A stretch of 64,000 nucleotides of DNA from Priapulus caudatus (Eukaryota > Priapulida > Priapulimorpha > Priapulimorphida > Priapulidae): contig NW_014577209.1 of assembly GCF_000485595.1 (NCBI RefSeq), positions 387,600-451,599 of the forward strand, in the 5' to 3' direction. The position numbers were made by a program, and so were the translations under genes. Shown here in pieces: positions 47,163 through 57,789 of the stretch. Position 1 is the first letter of the stretch. The number at the start of each line of letters is the position of its first letter. The notes under the pieces were generated by a model. The model had not been told where the DNA came from, did no database searches, and worked only from the letters and a program-made list of their open reading frames with translations.

Positions 47163-47336
47163 TGTATCCTAAAGTCTAAACCTATCTAAACGAGTTTTCA
47201 ACGTTTTGCTCAAATTAATTATTTTAGGGGTCATCATGCACGCATCAACGGAAGTGGGTCAAACAAGCTACGCGCGCAGCTATTTTTCTAATCCATTTCT
47301 CTATTGCTTCCCACGTTTACGCAGGCGCCCGCCCTC

Positions 47337-47433
47337 GTAGACTGGTACCCGTCCCTTCTCACACCCCCCCGATCGATATAGGGGTGAGCGATATCGAGCG
47401 GGGGGGTGTGAGAAGGGACGGGTACCAGTCTAC
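47337..47433. mobile_element. 97-bp hairpin element with 8-bp target duplication CCGCCCTC
   Basis: Arms of 43 bp (GTAGACTGGTACCCGTCCCT and inward) differ at one base around an 11-nt loop. CCGCCCTC flanks at 47329-47336 and 47434-47441. The near-identity of the arms suggests recent origin. Size class of tiny hAT-like MITEs. Confidence 0.75.
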
Positions 47434-47444
47434 CCGCCCTCGCA

Positions 47445-47590
47445 GGTTGAGTCTATTTTTTCCGTACCGCAAATGCGTAAACGTTCTACACGGGTTCCTC
47501 TGATTGGCTGCTTTAATTTGCTTTGACGCAACAAACCTTCAAAACAATAGAACAAACGCACTCGCACTTATTCATTTCACAGCTTTATAC
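47445..47590. repeat. Repeat R1, copy 1 (second copy 49335-49480)
   Basis: Both copies contain GCAAATGCGTAAACG, CCTCTGATTG, TTTGACGCAACAAAC and TTCAAAACAA in order, about 75-80 percent alike by eye. The second copy runs into the 892-N gap. Confidence 0.65.
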
Positions 47591-49334
47591 TTTGATAATA
47601 CTAAACTTACTAAAGTACTAGTATATGAAAGTACTAGTAAAATTACTAGTACTAGTAGGCATAGACTTTGAGACAAGAGTTTGACTACGGTTACCATGTC
47701 TCTGACGACTGAATGTGACGGTGTAATTATCCCTGCTGATCTTTCTTTCTTTCTGCAGTTAATGTTTAAAGACTATAAACTTAGTATAAGTAAGTAAAAA
47801 ATAAAATCTTTCTTCAAGAATCCCATTTTGTTTGATTACCAACTGAATGTGTAACAGTCTTAGTTGTTACTTGTTATTCATATTTGCACTAAGTTAACGA
47901 CTAAGCCGTTATAAATAATGTAGGAAGAATTCACCTCAGTAGCCTAAGTGGTACTGAATAGGTATGTGATTTGAAATTATCGAAATGTGACAAATTGCCG
48001 TCGTTGGTCAATGGACAATGACGCCTATACTGCTATAATTTTAATACATTCCCACATATGTATATCTGTGTTAGCGTTTTGTGAACTTCAGTATTTCTTT
48101 GGAGATTTGATAATATTAACAGGAATGTTCTACTCCTAATGTACTCCTAACAAGTAAAAACACTCTGTACATGTACATTGGTCTACATTACATCAGTTGG
48201 ATGAAATAATTTTGTATGAAAAGTATGCATATAGTTTTGAAGGCTATAATATGTCACCAACATATATGAATTTGTTTCACTTGAATTAATGAAGAGGGTA
48301 AGAAATAATGATCAGTTAAAAAAATCACATATTGAATAGGGTTACATTGTTGTTGGGTTAAATTATTGTAACTATCTTTACTCCTGCGACAGAGCGAAGG
48401 GCTACTCTATAGTACGAGTATGTATACGTACGTATGTAGTAAGTGTGTAGTATGTAGTAAGTGTTACGAGAGCCCAAACCCTCTCATAACTTGAGATTAA
48501 GATGAAAATAACACAGTAACACAAAGAAGCGTAATTATAATGATATTATATTTTATATTAATGAGTAAAATGTGTGTTTTTCATAGAAAATACATCAGAA
48601 AACTTACTTATCTACTGATGATGAATCAAGAAACGGCATGATATTTGGGTTAATTTACTCAAACCCACATGTTGTTTTAAAAGAAAACATACTAAAAACT
48701 ACTTTAATAAACGACGCTAAGCTTACAGAAAGTTGCGGGAAAGTTTTTGGTAGATATTGGGGGATTTTGGCTACAAGTCATGAAGGCTGACATCTTGCCA
48801 AATCGCAGCAGCCAATCAAAAGGCGGCCTAAATCCTTCCTATGTTACGTTTGGGGAAAAAATTTCGCGCACCGGCCCCCTCCGTGCCGTTGTTTAGCACG
48901 CGTTGGCCAAAATCACGCAGATTTGCGTTCGCTGCATGGTGCAATCGCCTTTCACCATCGATATCATACAACTATGCTTTTCATGCTGCTGACGCAAACC
49001 CGTGCTGTACGATGACTGCATCATCTTTATGCAACGTCGTTTCTAAGGTAAATATTCCTCTCTTCGACAACTTAGAGCTATTCTATCTATTCAAATCCTC
49101 CTCATATTTATGGCTGACCACTAGTACAATTAACCGCGTTGATTATTATATTCTATTTATCGCGTTACCGTTTTCGCGTAAACACTCCGTTGGTTTTTCC
49201 GCCGCCGATAGTAGTAGTAAGGGCGCTTTGTTTGGTCGGATCCACGATCTCGATCCGATGGAGTTCGCATTATCTGACCTGTTTGTTTTAGTCAAATCCT
49301 TGATATCGATGCCGCGGCAATCCGGACGCTGCCA
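47591..49334. other. Spacer without recognised gene
   Basis: AT-rich with ACTAGTACTAGTA palindromic bits (about 47618-47660). An open frame of 194 codons at 48841-49425 (+) has no family resemblance, overlaps repeat R1 and lacks splice or domain support; I do not call it. Confidence 0.4.
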
Positions 49335-49500
49335 GCGTGGCTATTGTTTTCCTTTTTACCTGCAAATGCGTAAACGTCCCAGTACACACAGGTTGCCTCT
49401 GATTGCTGCTTGGATTTGCCTTTGACGCAACAAACGCTTCAAAACAAGAGATATAACAAACGCCCATTCTTATAAATATTGTGTTTAGTTTATCAATCCA

Positions 49501-50392
49501 NNNNNNNNNNNNNNNNNNNNNNNNNNNNNNNNNNNNNNNNNNNNNNNNNNNNNNNNNNNNNNNNNNNNNNNNNNNNNNNNNNNNNNNNNNNNNNNNNNNN
49601 NNNNNNNNNNNNNNNNNNNNNNNNNNNNNNNNNNNNNNNNNNNNNNNNNNNNNNNNNNNNNNNNNNNNNNNNNNNNNNNNNNNNNNNNNNNNNNNNNNNN
49701 NNNNNNNNNNNNNNNNNNNNNNNNNNNNNNNNNNNNNNNNNNNNNNNNNNNNNNNNNNNNNNNNNNNNNNNNNNNNNNNNNNNNNNNNNNNNNNNNNNNN
49801 NNNNNNNNNNNNNNNNNNNNNNNNNNNNNNNNNNNNNNNNNNNNNNNNNNNNNNNNNNNNNNNNNNNNNNNNNNNNNNNNNNNNNNNNNNNNNNNNNNNN
49901 NNNNNNNNNNNNNNNNNNNNNNNNNNNNNNNNNNNNNNNNNNNNNNNNNNNNNNNNNNNNNNNNNNNNNNNNNNNNNNNNNNNNNNNNNNNNNNNNNNNN
50001 NNNNNNNNNNNNNNNNNNNNNNNNNNNNNNNNNNNNNNNNNNNNNNNNNNNNNNNNNNNNNNNNNNNNNNNNNNNNNNNNNNNNNNNNNNNNNNNNNNNN
50101 NNNNNNNNNNNNNNNNNNNNNNNNNNNNNNNNNNNNNNNNNNNNNNNNNNNNNNNNNNNNNNNNNNNNNNNNNNNNNNNNNNNNNNNNNNNNNNNNNNNN
50201 NNNNNNNNNNNNNNNNNNNNNNNNNNNNNNNNNNNNNNNNNNNNNNNNNNNNNNNNNNNNNNNNNNNNNNNNNNNNNNNNNNNNNNNNNNNNNNNNNNNN
50301 NNNNNNNNNNNNNNNNNNNNNNNNNNNNNNNNNNNNNNNNNNNNNNNNNNNNNNNNNNNNNNNNNNNNNNNNNNNNNNNNNNGGAGGTGTTG
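49501..50392. other. Assembly gap (892 N)
   Basis: Run of undetermined bases. Any ORF shown across it is meaningless. The right flank begins with an inverted repeat TGGATCCGTGCGCC / GGCGCACGAATCCA at 50488-50532. Confidence 0.99.
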
Positions 50393-50544
50393 ATCCCAAG
50401 CGCTATAAGCGCAGATCTTGCGCGCAGTTCCGCGGCAAGGCGCACGCGACCGCGGAACGTCCTACGGCAGTATGCAGCGCTGGCAGCTATGGATCCGTGC
50501 GCCGAATGCATAGGCCGGCGCACGAATCCATAGCTGCTAGCGAC

Positions 50545-50855
50545 CACTCAATAATTTTACCGGGAATACAATGAAACAGCTCAGATGCATTGAGCTGCTG
50601 TTCTTTGCAAGTTCAATGAAAATATCTATAAAAGTGTCAACACCTTCACTTGTACACTGTGTTGTATAAGTTTTATTATGAATTGTATTTTAGTATGCGT
50701 CAGTGGCTTCATGTAACGAGCGGCAGCTGCAGCGGATACATAAGCTGGGTTTTATAATAATATATGCGGAAATAATACGCCTCTATTGATGTAAATAGAA
50801 ATGTTCACCTATATACAAACAATGACGACGTAATAATCACATATAATTGAACACA
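50545..50855. repeat. Tandem repeat unit R2, copy 1 (empty site)
   Basis: Recurs at 50930-51460. Shared blocks include GGAATACAATGAAACAGCT, AGTTCAATGAAAATATC, AACGAGCGGCAGCTGCAGCG and CACCTATATACAAACAATGA. At 50799-50806 it reads uninterrupted GAAATGTTCACC, the empty counterpart of the insertion at 51196. Confidence 0.8.
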
Positions 50856-51195
50856 GCCAACCCCCACCAACCTGCTCCGTCGCCCATATTATTGCGATAG
50901 CCGTAATCCTAGCCGTTCAGCTAGTTGTTGAACGTTAATTTTACCAGGAATACAATGAAACAGCTGAGGCTGCATTGAGCTGCTCTTCTTTGCAAGTTCA
51001 ATGAAAATATCAATAAAAGTGTCAACACCGTCTACTTCTACACTGTGATGTATAAGTTTTATTATGAATTGTATTTTATTACGCGTCAGCGGCTTCATAT
51101 AACGAGCGGCAGCTGCAGCGAAAGCATAAGCTTGGTTTTATAATATAATAATACATGCGCAAATCATATGCCTCTATTGATGTACATAGAAATGT

Positions 51196-51409
51196 TGGTT
51201 CAAGGATAGAGAACATGGGTCCCAATATTGCAATAAAACCAATGTCATTTACATCAATATAAATATAATATTATATCAATATATAATAGGTTAGGGTTAT
51301 GGTTAGGGTTAGGGTTAGGGTTAGGATTAGGGTTAGGGTTAGAATTAGGGTTAGGGTTAGGGTTAGGCACATTGGTTTTATTGGGACCCATGTTCTCTAT
51401 CCTTGGGCG
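51196..51409. mobile_element. TIR element with telomere-like core (fourth family), target duplication AATGT
   Basis: Arms GGATAGAGAACATGGGTCCC and inverse, each followed by ATAAAACCAATG. Direct repeats AATGT at 51191-51195 and 51410-51414. The empty site in R2 copy 1 confirms insertion. The core is a TTAGGG array (51289-51367). Length 214 bp. Confidence 0.85.
51289..51367 (+). repeat. Telomere-like (TTAGGG)n array
   Basis: About 13 hexamers with three variants (TTATGG, TTAGGA, TTAGAA). Confidence 0.95.
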
Positions 51410-51460
51410 AATGTCCACCTATATACAAACAATGACGACGTAATAATCACATAATAATCA

Positions 51461-52500
51461 CATAGAGGTAGCCTAGTATGTTGAGTATATCGTAGGCGTT
51501 GTTGATAGCCGTAGGAGTCGGTGCTAATATTGCGTATATATAGGGGTTGCACCGTCAAGGTAACTGCGAGCAGGCGAGTTCAAGTTTTCGGCGAAGTTTT
51601 TCTGGCACAAGAGCAATCAGGGCCCCCCTCGACCGCAGGGGTAGACGAAGTTTTTGCTATAAGCAGCACGCTGGGACGATGTAATATATGCAAAAATGCT
51701 GTACGTACGCTTTCAAAACGATTTCAAAACAAATACTAATCCAACAGCTTCGATCTTTGTTTCTATTTGAAGAACAGTGGTTGACTTCTTATGAAAACAT
51801 AATGTCTCTGTTCGTAACCGAGCTGTGTCACGCGAAATCACACAGAGACTGACGAAATTCTCGCCACGACGCCACGCGACGCGCTGACGGCCACCGAAGG
51901 CGGAGCTTTTCCAGATAACATCGTGATAATCATAATGGCAAACATGAGAACATCACATTGGTGCGTTAAGATGGATAAGGGAAGTCGGAGCGGCAATGAC
52001 GATTGCAGCGGCTAGACGGCTACCGACCTCACTCAGCCAACTATCGTTGGCTACACTGAAGTGAGTTACGCTAGCGTGTCGAACTGTGCACGCGCCGGCA
52101 GTCTTAGGTCATCGAGCCGAGCGTTTTTTTTTAAATACTTGAAAATGGTACGTAGATGGACTCGTTGCGCCATCTATGGGTCGCGATAACTTCCAAATTA
52201 ATGTCAGGGCATGAACCAGCGAAAAGGGTAAATTATTTTTTCACACGAAAAGGACGCGCGCCGAGCCGCAAACCAACAAAAACGAGCATTTGGATTTATG
52301 CTCGCCCTACGTGCATACTCGAAAGGCTTCTGGAATGCCCACAACTGCTCAATTGACCGATTACACCGCTTATTCCTCTACCCATAGGGCACTGTCGGAA
52401 ATTTTTTCAACAGGGCAGCGATTTCGATAAAAAGGGGCCGCGAGGCGGCGCTGTTCGCGCTTCACGCGGATATCCGGCTGCAGATCGTCTAGCTATAACC
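51461..52500. other. Spacer
   Basis: No gene recognised. GC-rich parts at 51880-52100 and 52420-52500 hold only short ORFs. Confidence 0.4.
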
Positions 52501-52509
52501 TCTAGACTA

Positions 52510-53022
52510 CGATTAAAGTATTAACGCGTCGCCGGTTTCGTCTTCCCCTCTCACGTTCGTCCTCGCTTCGCGTAGACCTAGGTAGCCTCTACGGGTGTCT
52601 CTCTTGTAGTCGCTCCTGGCTCTCCCTAACTGAAATCCCGTTCTTTCCCACCTGCAGTGAAAGATCCTGGCTGAGCCCTCATTTTCCCTGTAGTCTTCTT
52701 TCCTTCCTGAAAACCCATGCTTCTCGTCCCTCTTTTCGGCAACGCTTCTCTAGTATCCTGTCTCATCTGGATCCGCTGCATATACGAATGCAGGGGAATT
52801 ATTTGTAAACTAGTAGGAAGCAATAAAACTATAACCGTACAGTTAACCGAATCTAACTGTGTTCTGTTCCCTTGGTACTACCTGTTATTTGCTACGGGCA
52901 TCACCGTCCTGACTAATATAACGGCAGGAGCGAACACTAAATCCAAACAACTAGGACACGCGTTAACTTTATACCGCCTGTCGTACCGTAGTCGGCTACC
53001 TCTGGGGCCACTACAGGTAAAA
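52510..53022 (+). repeat. Ty3/gypsy copy 2, 5' LTR with inverted segment
   Basis: 52740-53022 matches the copy 1 LTR directly (ATCCGCTGCATATACGAATG, polyadenylation AATAAAA at 52822, CACGCGTTAACTTT, ACTACA end). 52520-52710 matches the LTR in reverse complement (CTCACGTTCGTCCTCGCTTC; TAGTCGCTCCTGGCTCT). The LTR therefore carries an inversion. Confidence 0.6.
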
Positions 53023-53040
53023 TGGGGGCTCGCCCGGGAT
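53023..53040 (+). promoter_or_regulatory. Primer-binding site, tRNA-Pro type
   Basis: TGGGGGCTCGCCCGGGAT differs at a single base from the proline-tRNA primer site known from gammaretroviruses. It sits seven bases after the LTR's ACTACA. Confidence 0.75.
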
Positions 53041-53148
53041 CGTTCGCATCGTGCCGGGATTGTTCGTATCGTCCGGGATGTTCGCATGAAGGAGTAGCAA
53101 TAGCAAGTGTACCAGTGTTATAGACGGATAGTGAGCGAGGGTAAAAAC

Positions 53149-54647
53149 ATGTCGAGTTTTCTAAAGGTAATACGGGACTTTCTGCCGCCCACGGAGAACC
53201 GATGGAACGATGGGAAATGCAACGCTAACAGGCAGCGGACAGCGGAGGCTGATGACTCATCGCCACACCAGCTGAACGAGAGGAAAAGGGTGGGCGAGTC
53301 CATTATATTTGGAAGGGGACAGGTACCGATGGCCAGTCACGATGGCGTATCCACACTGGAGGAGTCTTCTAGTAATAGGAAGATATTTCAGGAGGCGGCC
53401 AAGGATAATAAGGAGAAGATAGCAGGATCAAAGCGGAGATTGCCGGACGGGTGGAGAGAATGGCAGGAAAGGGGACAGAGATACCACGCACCCCTACCCT
53501 ACGCTGGAACAGGCCAGGAAAGCTTACAGAGAAACTGGGAAAGTCCGATAAGACAGGGCAGCGGCAGTCAGAAAGCAGAAAATGGCAGCGTGAATTCCGA
53601 TTTCTCACCTGAGGAGGAGAAAGATATTTTACAGGCACCTGAAAGAGATACGGCTACGGTTGGGCAAATGCCGTACACAAGGAGGGAGGCGATGCAGGAC
53701 CGGCCAATAGCACGTGAGAGAAGTCCTTGGCGTGGTACATCTATAAAGGAACGAAAACCTCCAAACTTTAGGAAGGGAGATGAAACTGCCTTAAAGCACT
53801 TCCTAATAAAATTCGAGATGACGGCAAACTATAATCAATGGCGAGAGAATGCATGGGGAATTCAATTGGGATTATGCTTTGAGGGTGAAGTTCTAGAGGT
53901 GATGATAGAGATGCTACGATCACAGCGTGCTGACTACGACAAGATTGTTGCTTGTTTGCAACGCAGATTCGATCCAGTAGAGCGAATCCCCGTCTATCGG
54001 AGTGAGCTACGTCGTAGGAACAGGAAATTTGGAAAGACGCCCGAGAAATACAGCGCTGTCATGCGCCAGTTATTCGCTCAGGCATAATTAGTTTTTAGAC
54101 GGAGCAGATCCTGATCGATATATACCTGGAAGGAATAAGAGAGGTAGAAATACAACGATATGCACTCTTGCAAAGACCAAGAACATTAGACGAGGCTATA
54201 ACTCGGGTAGCACAATATGAGGCCGTTACAAGAGAGACAGTGCATCGTAGAAAATTGCCACCAGATGGAGGCACTTATGTATGAGCTGTGATGAAACCAG
54301 TGGATCCAGTGTCGAGTCGATGGGAAGAGATGCAAGAAGGGATGAGAAGCCTGAGACAGGAAATGGTTAAAATCAGGAAGGACATGGCAGGTCAACTGCA
54401 CGAAAATACAGCTAGGGCTGGAAGCAGATGTCAAATGTCGGGAGAAAGTATGCAGAATGCACCATTCAGCAGAATGGCAAGGCCTCCGCAGAATAGGACA
54501 GGGATAGCTGAAATAGAGTGTTATTATTGCAGGAGAAAGGGACACATGCAGAGAGGTTGCCCACAAAGATTGCAATGTGGCAATATTTTAGATAATCGCG
54601 CATTACGGACAGGAGTTGCCGAGATGAGTCAGCAACCGGTAAACTAG
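53149..54647 (+). pseudogene. Ty3/gypsy copy 2 gag
   Basis: ATG at 53149 (MSSFLKVIRDFLPPTENRW) opens a frame to 54087 that includes the capsid core (FLIKFEMTANYNQW, IQLGLCFEGEVLEVMIEML, YDKIVACLQRRFDPVERIPV). A stop or frameshift at about 54087 separates it from the continuation that holds a CCHC knuckle, CYYCRRKGHMQRGC, at 54519-54560. It is better preserved than copy 1 and aligns with it along the whole length. Confidence 0.85.
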
Positions 54648-54849
54648 GATGGGCTAGGAATAGAGTCGGTAGCCTGGTCCATAGTAAGCCGACTGAGGGA
54701 GCTACACCACGATCTACTGATTTCACACTCTCTCAGAAGGGCAAGATAGAAGAACGCGATGATACAGGAAAACACGTAGGGATTAAAATACCTATAAATA
54801 GAGAAAATAGTTTAGGCAAGGCTGAAGCCACACAGATACCTACTATCTC

Positions 54850-55817
54850 AGTAGCACCACTGCAATGTCATCCCACATGGGTAATATCTGTAAAAGTAGA
54901 GGGATGGAACATGCAATTTTTAGTAGACAGCGGATCAAGTACAACGCTGATAAATGAAAATAGGTTCAACGACATCAAAACAAGTACCGGTCTAAAGCTG
55001 ATAACAAGAAAGAGAGATTTGAAGATGGCGAACGGCGAAGCAATGAATAGTCCTGGTGAGACTGCTGTCCGTCTAGAAATCGCCGAGCATACCTACGATA
55101 AGAAAACAATAGTTAGTGCACAATTAAAGGATTTGGATGGGATTTTGGGGCTCTACTTTCTCGTCACAAACAATGCAATCCTGACCATTGCTACAGGAAT
55201 GCTATCACTCGATGGGAGAAAGGATTTTGGACAGGTGGAGAGAATGGTAGACTAGTATACGTGGATGAAACGACGATGCTGAGGGCAGGGAAAAATACAG
55301 AATTCCTGGGTAGACTTATGCTGACAATAAAGTATGACTAAAGTCCAAAGGAAAGCATGTAAGGCTAGTGTCTATCCCAGAATTTCAGAAGCTGGAAACA
55401 CATGGGATTCGGGTGGAGCAGACGGTATTTCCAAAGGATGTGATACAGGTACCCTTGGTTATCTCCCACACAGGAGGAAAGCCTACCCTGTTGTTGGAGG
55501 ATCAACACGCGGGAGAAATAAAACCAGTGGAGGAGAGTGAGACACAGCAAGGACAGCCGTTGGTAAGCGTCCTGGACGGCATGGCACCCACCAAGTTAGC
55601 TGATCACCTACAGAACCTACTGGATAGAGTAGATACGTACGACTTTGAAATTGAGCACCGGAAGAGACAGCATCATCAGAATGCGGATGCGTTGTCGCGT
55701 AAGACAGTAGGGAAATGCCCTAAAGAGAACTGCCCAGATAGCAGGCATGAAAGAATGGGAGAGGATGCCCGACCAGCGATGGAGATGTACTCAGAGGAAG
55801 AGGAAACGCACGTTTAG
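54850..55817 (+). pseudogene. Ty3/gypsy copy 2 protease joined to RNase H tail (RT deleted)
   Basis: Retropepsin core FLVDSGSSTTLINENRFND at 54914-54975. After a frame break, the linker PEFQKLETHGIRVEQTVFPK runs to LADHLQNLLDRV. It then passes directly to DTYDFEIEHRKRQHHQNADA-LSRK, the end of RNase H (55630-55720). About 1.2 kb coding RT and most of RNase H is missing without a frame loss at the junction. No integrase or 3' LTR is recognisable. Confidence 0.8.
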
Positions 55818-55829
55818 GAGGAAGAAGAT

Positions 55830-57087
55830 GAGGAAAGTAGTAGCGATGAACCACCCAGCTGCATTGAGGGACGAGAGGAATCTACATGGATATATGAACC
55901 ACATCGAGTGTCGACCGTTGTTTGTGCTCACCGACAATGCTCGCATGTCACACAAGTTGCGTCGCGTGCATTCAAACTCAAATTCCGTAGATATACGTGC
56001 GTATCGAAAAACACGGTACAAGTTAACGCAGCTATTCAGTGTAGGTCAACGTGACATGGGAGACGACAGCTAAACTTGACAAAACATTTCTGTTGACGCC
56101 TCCGTCATCCATCCAAACCCGCGATCTCCAACTACCTGAAACAGCAACGCAAGAAATAGGACGAAATTGGACGATAGAACGCTGGATTGACTAGGGGAGG
56201 TAGGTGATGGGAGAAAGTAGATGGGAAATAAAATGTAGAGTAGCAGAAGTTAATTAGGTAGATGGCTAAAGTAAACTAAAAATCGTTGAAGGCGGAAGAA
56301 GTAGCAGATGAGGAGTGAAAAGTTAATAAAAGTAGAAAAGTAGATAACTTAGTTAGTAAAGCTTACTATGCGGCAAGGCTGTATATATGAGGCAAGAATA
56401 ATGTAAATGTGAAACAGCCGATGGAGGAGGCGGATTATATTATCAAGAGCGTATGAAGTAGGGATACGCTCTTATACTTTTTCCTTTTTTATACGCTCTT
56501 GATATTATGCAAATAAAGAAGGGAGAAACGCGTTCTCGGTCATGTCTGTTATACGGGGTTCGATTAGTACAACTATTAACATTCCAATGAAGTATTTTTA
56601 GTTTATTCTGTCTTGTTCGCTGATACATAATACAGACTGGCCACAAATGTACCAATAATAGGAACGCACCGATCATTCAACCTGTCGTGTGCAACGATAT
56701 CTCAACATACCTCTGCAACATTTCATGTTACATCTAAAAACGGACTGTGGCTCAAAATGGTAGCTTGCATAGAGGCCTTTTACACTGCGGCCAAAAAGCC
56801 TCCGCCTTGTGGAGAATGTTGGCAGTTTTGACGCTGGGTTTTCTCTATTGTTAAACCACCTGGAGAAGAAATGCCCGTAAATATGTGCACCTGCTCTCAT
56901 GAGCCGTCAAGCGTAAACAATAGACACTGTCCGGTGTTTCAAGTAAACGGTCGATATGTTTGCATTTCATTAGGGACCCCCGTTCTAAATGACTCATAAT
57001 CATGTGAAACGCAACGTGGTGATATTTAGATGGGAACCGCGTCTTTCGTGGAGCGATTCTCGCCAAGCTGACTTCGCGGTATTATCT
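55830..57087. other. Spacer with ATCAAGAGCGTAT hairpins
   Basis: 56438-56512 holds hairpins made of ATCAAGAGCGTAT and ATACGCTCTTGAT. A related hairpin occurs at 63805-63856. No gene recognised. Confidence 0.4.
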
Positions 57088-57219
57088 TTAACGATGACCG
57101 CCCTCTGGGGAACATCTTAAAACGACGAGAATAATTAAAGGCGTGTTTGTACGTTCGTTATTATTCGGTGGTCCGGGCACACGTGTGGTGCGCTCCACGC
57201 CATCACTAGGCAGGTATCG

Positions 57220-57309
57220 TCTCACCACGTGCCTATACAGATTGACCAGCTGACTTCGCGTCTCGCTCTCCCGCAACTCGTAAGTGCGTGTCCGATCTAC
57301 AGCCGCCAC
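57220..57309 (-). CDS. Candidate first exon, unidentified gene
   Basis: ATG at 57307-57309 opens MAAVDRTRTYELRESETRSQ and LVNLYRHV, followed by a good donor (GTG|gtgaga). The exon sits in a GC- and CpG-rich stretch (57150-57700) unlike the surrounding AT-rich DNA. I recognise no family and found no second exon. Confidence 0.3.
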
Positions 57310-57685
57310 TCATGCGCAGCAGCGTCCGACGAACACCAGCGCGTCATCGCACGCCGACACGAGCTAGCGTATTGGGCTCTATTGGTTTTGGTCGACGAGC
57401 TTTCGCTGACAAGTCGCGACGGCTTCGCAGCTCCTGGAAGCCTGCTGTTCATTAGCGAGGTGGCCTGCGAACGCATCGGCCGGTGGCAGTTGAGCTGTGG
57501 CGGCGCGCACGTGCGCGGAGTGCATGGGCGGTTCGATTGAACGCGGCAATCGGCGTAGCTTGCCGCGCAAACGTCATTCGGTGCAGGTGGTTATGTCAGG
57601 CGGTTACGTCGGCTGCCTGTGGGTCACTTGAGTCTTAGGCCGCCGCGGCGCAAGTCGGCAGCCGTCAGATCTTGCCGCGGGACGT

Positions 57686-57784
57686 GTGCGAAGAGACCGC
57701 GAATGTGACACGTTTGATCCTTGCAAGTTCGCAATGCGCATCGGCCTCGGCTACACGTTGGCAGCGCTCGTCTACTGTGTGATC
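57686..57784 (+). CDS. Candidate exon with membrane segment, unidentified gene
   Basis: Reads RECDTFDPCKFAMRIGLGYT followed by LAALVYCVI, then donor ATCG|gtaggt. The hydrophobic run GLGYTLAALVYCVI would be a membrane helix. It is divergent from the minus-strand candidate exon 380 bp away within the same CpG-rich island. No family identified. Confidence 0.3.
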
Positions 57785-57789
57785 GGTAG

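Larger units (their letters stand above)
50930..51460. repeat. Tandem repeat unit R2, copy 2 (filled site)
   Basis: Same unit as 50545-50855, split by the 214-bp element at 51196-51409. Confidence 0.8.

Noticed and set aside
48841-49425. 194-codon plus-strand ORF
   Set aside because: No recognisable motif, ends within repeat R1 and shows no codon or splice evidence.
49288-50547. ORFs spanning the N run
   Set aside because: Undetermined bases cannot support a reading frame.
53107-55817. An intact endogenous retrovirus
   Set aside because: No envelope, integrase or RT is present; gag and protease motifs are those of Ty3/gypsy retrotransposons despite the proline-tRNA-like primer site.
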